Source: Lysobacteraceae bacterium (GTDB lineage Bacteria > Pseudomonadota > Gammaproteobacteria > Nevskiales > Nevskiaceae). Taken from it: 64,000 nt of DNA. Below, piece by piece: positions 57,808 through 64,000 of this stretch. The notes under the pieces are model-generated. The model saw only the letters and a list, made by a program, of their open reading frames with translations, was not told where the DNA came from and searched no databases. Each line of letters starts with the position of its first letter. Within the stretch, counting starts at the first letter, position 1. The position numbers and the translations under genes are program-made. Location of the stretch: NCBI GenBank assembly GCA_013823855.1, contig PNMW01000035.1, forward strand, positions 1 to 64,000. The letters run 5' to 3'.

Positions 57808-59274
57808 TCAGACCAGAACCAGGGCGGCCAGACCGAGGAAGATCAGGAAGCCCATGCTGTCGGTCAGTGCGGTCAGGATCACGCTGGAGCCGAGCACAGG
57901 ATCGCGGCCGAAGCGTTCCAGCGAGACCGGAATGATCGCGCCGGCCGCCGCGGCGACGATCAGTTCCATCAAGGTGGCGGTGGCGATGACCGCGCCGAGC
58001 TTGATGTCGTGATAGATCGCAAAAGTCACCGCACCGAGCACCGAGCCCCAGATCGCGCCGTTCATCGCGGCGATCAGCAGCTCCTTGAGCAGCATCTTGC
58101 GCAGCAGCGGGCCGCCGAGTTGGTTCAGGCTCAGCGCGCGGATCACCAGCGCCATCGTCTGGTTGCCGGTATTGCCGCCGATCGAAGCGACGATCGGCAT
58201 CAGGGTGGCGAGCGCCACCAGCTTTTCGATGGTCGGCTCGTAGAAGCCGATCACCCTCGATGCCGCGAAGGCGGTGAACAGGTTCAGCGCCAGCCAGGGC
58301 CAGCGATTGCGGCCGGATTTCCAGACCGGCGCGAACAGGTCCTCGTCCTCGCGCAGACCGACCTGGCGCAAGGAATCGCGTTCCTGCTGCGCCTTGATCG
58401 CGTCGACGATCTCGTCGACCGCGACCCGGCCGACGACCTCGCGGTGCAGGTTGACGACCGGCGCCGAGATCAGGTCATAGCGTTCGAAGCTGTCGATCGC
58501 GTCGGTGACCGCGTCGTCGGTGTAGAAAAAATGCGGGTTCGGCGTCATCACCTCGCCGACCGTGCGCTCGGGCTCGCTGAGCAGCAGCTGTTCGAGGGTC
58601 AGCACGCCGCGCAGCACCTTGGCGCGGTCGACGACGATCAGCTGGTTGGTGTCGGCCGGCAGCCGGCGGCGGCGGCGCAGCAGGCGCAGGACCGCTTCGA
58701 GCGGCGCGTCATCGCGCACGGTGGTGAAATCGAGGTCCATCAGCGCGCCGACCGTGCCGTCCGGGAAGCTCAGCACCGCGCGGACTTCGGCCTGGTCGGT
58801 GGTGTCGAGTCGGGCCAGCACCTCCGCTGCGGTATCCGATGGCAGCGAGGCGATCAGTTCCGCGATGTCGTCGGAATCCAGATGGTGAAAGGCGGCGACG
58901 ATGTCGGCCGGCGGCATGCCTTCGACCAGATTGCGGCGCACCGCATCGGTGGTTTCCAGCAGCACCGTGCCGCGCCGTTCGGCACGCACCAGCGCCCAGG
59001 CCATCTCGCGTGCTTCCGGAGGCAGGCTTTCGAGGACGAAGGCGATGTCGGCAGGGTGGAAGCGCAGCAGCCGCTGTTCCAGCGCCGCCTGCTGCTGGCG
59101 CGCGACCAGCTGGCTGACGACGTCGACCGGCGCACCGTGGCTCGCCTCCGACCGGGACACCAGTTCCCGTTCGACGGCCTGCCGCGTCAGCATCTCGATC
59201 ACCTGGGCACGCGCGTGCTCCAGGTTCCGGTGATGCGGATTGTCGCGACCGAGGATGTCGTTCTGGGCGTCCAT
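57808..59274 (-). CDS. mgtE: Magnesium transporter MgtE
   Basis: The 488-residue protein has the cytoplasmic MgtE N domain (ADIVAAFHHLDSDDIAELIASL), a CBS pair (GEVMTPNPHFFYTDDAV, YDLISAPVVN) and five C-terminal transmembrane helices. The pore segment is IVASIGGNTGNQTMALVIRAL. It is a homodimeric Mg2+ channel gated by cytoplasmic Mg2+. ATG at 59274 begins the first family-like residues; the longer frame covers the rpmG region antisense and is not real. Confidence 0.95.
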   Translation of the reverse strand: MDAQNDILGRDNPHHRNLEHARAQVIEMLTRQAVERELVSRSEASHGAPVDVVSQLVARQQQAALEQRLLRFHPADIAFVLESLPPEAREMAWALVRAERRGTVLLETTDAVRRNLVEGMPPADIVAAFHHLDSDDIAELIASLPSDTAAEVLARLDTTDQAEVRAVLSFPDGTVGALMDLDFTTVRDDAPLEAVLRLLRRRRRLPADTNQLIVVDRAKVLRGVLTLEQLLLSEPERTVGEVMTPNPHFFYTDDAVTDAIDSFERYDLISAPVVNLHREVVGRVAVDEIVDAIKAQQERDSLRQVGLREDEDLFAPVWKSGRNRWPWLALNLFTAFAASRVIGFYEPTIEKLVALATLMPIVASIGGNTGNQTMALVIRALSLNQLGGPLLRKMLLKELLIAAMNGAIWGSVLGAVTFAIYHDIKLGAVIATATLMELIVAAAAGAIIPVSLERFGRDPVLGSSVILTALTDSMGFLIFLGLAALVLV

Positions 59275-59354
59275 GGGCTCCGCATCATACGGGGCGAGTT
59301 TCACGATTCCGAGACAACAAGCGTGCCCGGAAGCCGTGGCGAGCTGCAGAAACG

Positions 59355-59380
59355 AGAAAGCCCGCTTGCGCGGGCTTTCT
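59355..59380 (-). terminator. Terminator after rpmB-rpmG
   Basis: A perfect 11-base stem AGAAAGCCCGC / GCGGGCTTTCT with loop TTGC lies about 40 bases beyond the rpmG stop on its coding strand. Confidence 0.75.
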
Positions 59381-59383
59381 GGA

Positions 59384-59401
59384 TCCCGGCTTTCGCCGGG
59401 A
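59384..59401. repeat. Short inverted repeat of the common CCCGGC-TTTC-GCCGGG type
   Basis: TCCCGGC / GCCGGGA with loop TTTC lies directly beside the rpmG terminator. Hairpins of this form are frequent dispersed extragenic repeats in several proteobacteria. Only one copy is visible here, so its repeat status is by resemblance. Confidence 0.55.
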
Positions 59402-59422
59402 TAATGTCCGGATGGCCGGACC

Positions 59423-59596
59423 TTACTTGATCTTGCCTTCCTTGAACGGCACGTGCTTGCGCACGATCGGGTCGTACTTGGAAAACTCGAACTTGTCCGG
59501 CGTGTTCTTCTTGTTCTTCGTCGTCGTGTAGAAGAAGCCCGTCCCGGCGGTCGAGATGAGCTTGATCTTTTCGCGGTCTTTCTTGCCCTTGGCCAT
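59423..59596 (-). CDS. rpmG: 50S ribosomal protein L33
   Basis: I translated this 57-residue gene by hand: [20 protein letters not shown], then [15 protein letters not shown] and a C-terminus ending PFKEGKIK. It matches bL33 of the proteobacterial type without the zinc cysteines. It follows rpmB by 3 bases, a conserved pair. Confidence 0.96.
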   Translation of the reverse strand: MAKGKKDREKIKLISTAGTGFFYTTTKNKKNTPDKFEFSKYDPIVRKHVPFKEGKIK

Positions 59597-59599
59597 GTC

Positions 59600-59836
59600 T
59601 TACACCTTCTCGCCGCGCGAGCGGAGGTCGGCGATGATCGCCTCCACGCCCTTCTTGTCAATGATGCGCATGCCGTTGGCGGACACGCAGAGGCTCACGA
59701 ACCGCTTCTCGGCTTCGAACCAGAAGCGATGGGTGTGCAGGTTGGGCAGGAAGCGGCGGCGACGCTTGTTGTTGGCGTGGCTGACCGTGTTTCCCACGAT
59801 CGGCTTCTTGCCGGTGACTTGGCAGACTCTGGACAT
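59600..59836 (-). CDS. rpmB: 50S ribosomal protein L28
   Basis: The 78-residue protein [20 protein letters not shown] with [18 protein letters not shown] and a C-terminal [13 protein letters not shown] segment matches bL28 over its full length. ATG at 59836 is the family start. The rpmB-rpmG pair next to radC is conserved in gammaproteobacteria. Confidence 0.97.
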   Translation of the reverse strand: MSRVCQVTGKKPIVGNTVSHANNKRRRRFLPNLHTHRFWFEAEKRFVSLCVSANGMRIIDKKGVEAIIADLRSRGEKV

Positions 59837-59942
59837 GCGAACCTCGAAACTGGGGGTGCCGCGAAAAAGGACGCGAAATGTACCAGCATGATTGGACTCG
59901 GGCAAGCGTTTCGAGCCGGGAATCTCGCGGTCGGCGGATTTG

Positions 59943-60617
59943 TCACAACCAGCCGCGTTCGGCGAACGACACCGGCAGACCCTCGCCGATGACGAAGTGA
60001 TCGAGCACACGGATGTCGACCAGGGCCAGCGCGGCACACAGCCGCTCGGTCAGCCGGCGATCGGCGCCGCTGGGCTCGGCAACGCCGGACGGGTGGTTGT
60101 GGGCGAAGATCACGGCGGCCGCCTGCCAGTGCAGCGCCCGCTTGACCACTTCGCGGGTATAGACGCTGGCGGCGTTGATGGTGCCGGTCGACAGCACCTC
60201 GAAGCCGAGCACCTGGTTGGCGCCGTCGAGAAACAGCACGCAGAAGGCCTCGTGATCGAGATCGCGCAGCTTCAGGCAAAGAAAGTCGCGGGTGTCGGCC
60301 GGATCGACCAGCGTGCTGCGCTCGCGCAGCCGCTCGGCCAGATGGCGGCGGGCGATTTCCATCACCGCCTGCAACTGGGCGTACTTGGCGTCCCCCAGAC
60401 CATGTGCGCTGCAGAACTCGTCGCGCGACGCCTTCAGCAGGGCACGCAGACCGCCAAAGCGGGTCAGCAGATCGCGCGCCAGATCGACGGCGCTGCGGCC
60501 GGCCACGCCGGTGCGCAGGAAGATCGCCAGCAGTTCGGCATCGGACAGTGCCTCGGCACCGCGCAGCAGCAGCTTTTCGCGCGGGCGTTCGTCTTCGGGC
60601 CAGTCGGTGATCGGCAT
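59943..60617 (-). CDS. radC: RadC family JAMM-domain protein
   Basis: The 224-residue protein begins [20 protein letters not shown], has a helix-hairpin-helix region ([14 protein letters not shown]) and the JAMM metal motif H173-N-H175-PSG with the downstream Asp in SGAD. The name reflects an old and withdrawn link to DNA repair; the enzymatic role is unknown. ATG at 60617 fits the family start. It is divergent from coaBC. Confidence 0.93.
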   Translation of the reverse strand: MPITDWPEDERPREKLLLRGAEALSDAELLAIFLRTGVAGRSAVDLARDLLTRFGGLRALLKASRDEFCSAHGLGDAKYAQLQAVMEIARRHLAERLRERSTLVDPADTRDFLCLKLRDLDHEAFCVLFLDGANQVLGFEVLSTGTINAASVYTREVVKRALHWQAAAVIFAHNHPSGVAEPSGADRRLTERLCAALALVDIRVLDHFVIGEGLPVSFAERGWL

Positions 60618-60728
60618 CGCAGGCTCCATCCGTAGAGCGGAAACCATCGTTCCCCGAGGCTAACCCGGCCAGCCGCTACAATTCCGCGTCGTACGTCACG
60701 CCCTTACTCCGGTCCGCCCTCCCGAACC

Positions 60729-61999
60729 ATGCTTCCGAACCCGAATGCCGGGCCGCGCATCCTGCTGGCGCTGTCTGGCGGCATTGCCGCTTACAAGTCC
60801 GCCGAACTGGCGCGCCGCTTCGTGAAGAGCCACTGCGAGGTGCAGGTGGTGATGACCGAATCCGCGCTGCGCTTCATCGGCGCGCAGACCTTCCAGGCGC
60901 TGACCGGAAAGCCGGTGCGTTCGTCGCTCTGGGACGAGGCCGCCGAGGCGGCAATGGGCCATATCGAACTGGCGCGCTGGCCGGACGCCATCGTCATCGC
61001 TCCGGCGACCGCCAACACGCTGGCCAAGATCGCCCACGGTTTCGCCGACGATCTGCTGACCACGCTGGTGCTGGCCACCGACCGGCCGATCTTTGTCGCC
61101 CCGGCGATGAATCGCCTGATGTGGGCCAACCCGGCGACGCAGGCCAACCTGGCGACCTTGCGCAGTCGCGGCATCAGGGTGATCGGCCCGGACAGCGGCG
61201 CGCAGGCCTGCGGCGAGGTCGGCGAGGGCCGGGTGGCCGAGCCGGAGGATGTCGCGACCCGGGTGCTCGACGCGCTGGCCCGCGGCGCCGCGCTGAAGAC
61301 GGTCGACGGGCCGCTCAGCGGCCGTCAGGCGGTGGTCACTGCCGGCCCGACCCGCGAGCCGATCGACCCGGTGCGCTTCATCACCAACCGCTCGTCCGGC
61401 AAGCAGGGCTATGCGGTGGCGACTGCCCTGCGCGCGCTCGGCGCCGAGGTGACGCTGGTCAGCGGCCCGGTCAGCGTGCCGGTGCCGGCCGGCGTTCGCA
61501 TGGTCCACTGCGAGACGGCGCTGGAGATGCTCGCCGCCACCCAGACCGCCTGCGCCACGGCCGACATCCTGGTCGGCACGGCGGCAGTTGCCGACTATCG
61601 CTGCAGCGCGGTTGCCGGTCAGAAGATCAAGAAGAAGAGCGACACCCTCGATCTCGAACTGACCAAGAACGCCGACATCCTGACCGAGGTCCGTGCGGCC
61701 CGGCCGGGGCTGTTCATCGTCGGCTTCGCGGCGGAAACCGAGAAGCTCGCCGAACACGCCAAGGCCAAGCTCGAACGCAAGAAGCTCAACCTGATCGCGG
61801 CCAACTGGGTCGGCGGTGGTCGGGCGTTCGATCGCGACGACAACCAGCTCACCGTCTACTGGGCCGACGGCGAACTGGCGATCGGGCCAGCCGACAAGGC
61901 CGAGATCGCCAAGCAGCTGGCCGGCCTGATCGCCGAGCGTTTCGCCGCGTTTGCCTCGGCCCAGACGGTGACGCCCAAACCCGCAAGAAAGCTCAAGAA

Positions 62000-62003
<4 letters not shown>
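60729..62003 (+). CDS. coaBC: Bifunctional phosphopantothenoylcysteine decarboxylase/phosphopantothenate-cysteine ligase
   Basis: The 424-residue protein has the CoaC flavodomain ([20 protein letters not shown], active-site His in [29 protein letters not shown]). The CoaB synthetase domain follows ([39 protein letters not shown]). It catalyses two successive steps of coenzyme A synthesis. Its stop overlaps the dut start. Confidence 0.97.
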
Positions 62004-63836
<1,833 letters not shown>

Positions 63837-63840
<4 letters not shown>

Positions 63841-64000
63841 TTTCTGGTGCCTCCGTTCGCTATGAGGGTGTATTCCACGGCTTCACGCAGCTGCCGGTAA
63901 CCCTCGACCACGCGCGGTCCCGGCCGGCCAAGAAATTCCTCGCTGATCGCGACGATGCGGCCATCGCGCACGGCCGGCACCTGTTCCCAGCCCGGCCGGC
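63837..64000 (-). CDS. C-terminal end of a BtuF-like cobalamin/siderophore-binding protein
   Basis: About 53 codons are visible before the TGA at 63839-63837. The segment PGWEQVPAVRDGRIVAISEE followed by FLGRPGPRVVEGYRQL is characteristic of the C-terminal end of vitamin B12 ABC-transporter binding proteins (periplasmic binding type III). The last dozen residues (EYTLIANGGTRK) are encoded by sequence that already drops in G+C. The rest lies beyond the window edge. Confidence 0.75.

Noticed and set aside
57796-59430. A 544-codon plus-strand frame opposite mgtE
   Set aside because: The translation is a Gln/Asp/Arg-rich shadow of mgtE.

Overview
The window is G+C-rich (about two thirds G+C by eye) chromosomal DNA from a gammaproteobacterium. 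It is densely packed with housekeeping genes and has no rRNA, tRNA, CRISPR array, prophage or complete insertion sequence that I can see. The gene order points to Gammaproteobacteria: ubiK-comM near glnK-amtB, speE/speA, argH-algZ-algR-hemCDXY, rpsU-yqeY-dnaG-rpoD opposite tsaD-folB, rhlB opposite trxA-rho, radC/rpmB-rpmG, and coaBC-dut-argB. The short 186-residue adenylate kinase and the mtnB-mtnD-mtnC order suggest the Xanthomonadales/Nevskiales side. That placement is an inference from gene content, not a measured phylogeny.

Layout. 1-5000: the start of a putative Na+/H+ antiporter cut by the window edge, a TorF-type porin, comM, ubiK and a second antiporter of the same family. A tandem duplication that copied the start of comM lies between comM and ubiK. 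4900-7470: a nitrogen-sensing block with a sigma-54-type promoter, glnK, amtB, a strong terminator and a second PII gene. 7500-14650: two DUF4124 secreted proteins, spermidine synthase and arginine decarboxylase (divergent), a DinB protein and two hydrolases. 14800-22230: argH, an AlgZ/AlgR-like LytTR two-component pair and hemC-hemD-hemX-hemY. 22300-27600: a flavin-type oxidase-fold protein, a sugar-nucleotide-epimerase-like SDR, mscL, and a desaturase/ferredoxin-reductase pair facing a TetR regulator (DesB/DesC/DesT-like). 27590-30425: Ppx/GppA phosphatase, a MAPEG protein and two small c-type cytochromes. 30560-36700: the macromolecular synthesis operon on the minus strand, then tsaD and folB.

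36750-44860: a basic-tailed protein, a lipoprotein, pmbA, a dienoyl-CoA-isomerase-like crotonase, a gene remnant, a three-repeat DUF4394 lipoprotein, mpl and a membrane protein. 44960-49480: rnd, adk, ppa, purD and a degenerate retropepsin-like protein. 49760-55725: rho, trxA, rhlB, a YrfG-like phosphatase, cysQ and an M15 peptidase. 55690-59280: methionine salvage (mtnB, mtnD, mtnC) and mgtE. 59420-63340: rpmG, rpmB, radC, coaBC, dut, argB. The right edge holds an unfamiliar gene of much lower G+C coupled to the tail of a BtuF-like binding protein.

Most of the window is ordinary. The points that deserve a second look are: a DnaG primase with all four zinc ligands replaced; a Rho factor with a roughly 205-residue Asn/Gly/Gln-rich N-terminal extension; a three-copy REP-like palindrome tied to the comM duplication; a retropepsin-like protein whose D-T-G motif reads D-P-A; phased repeats in the desaturase/TetR intergenic region; and the low-G+C gene with GIY-YIG-like spacing at the right edge. 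None of these amounts to a demonstrated new system.
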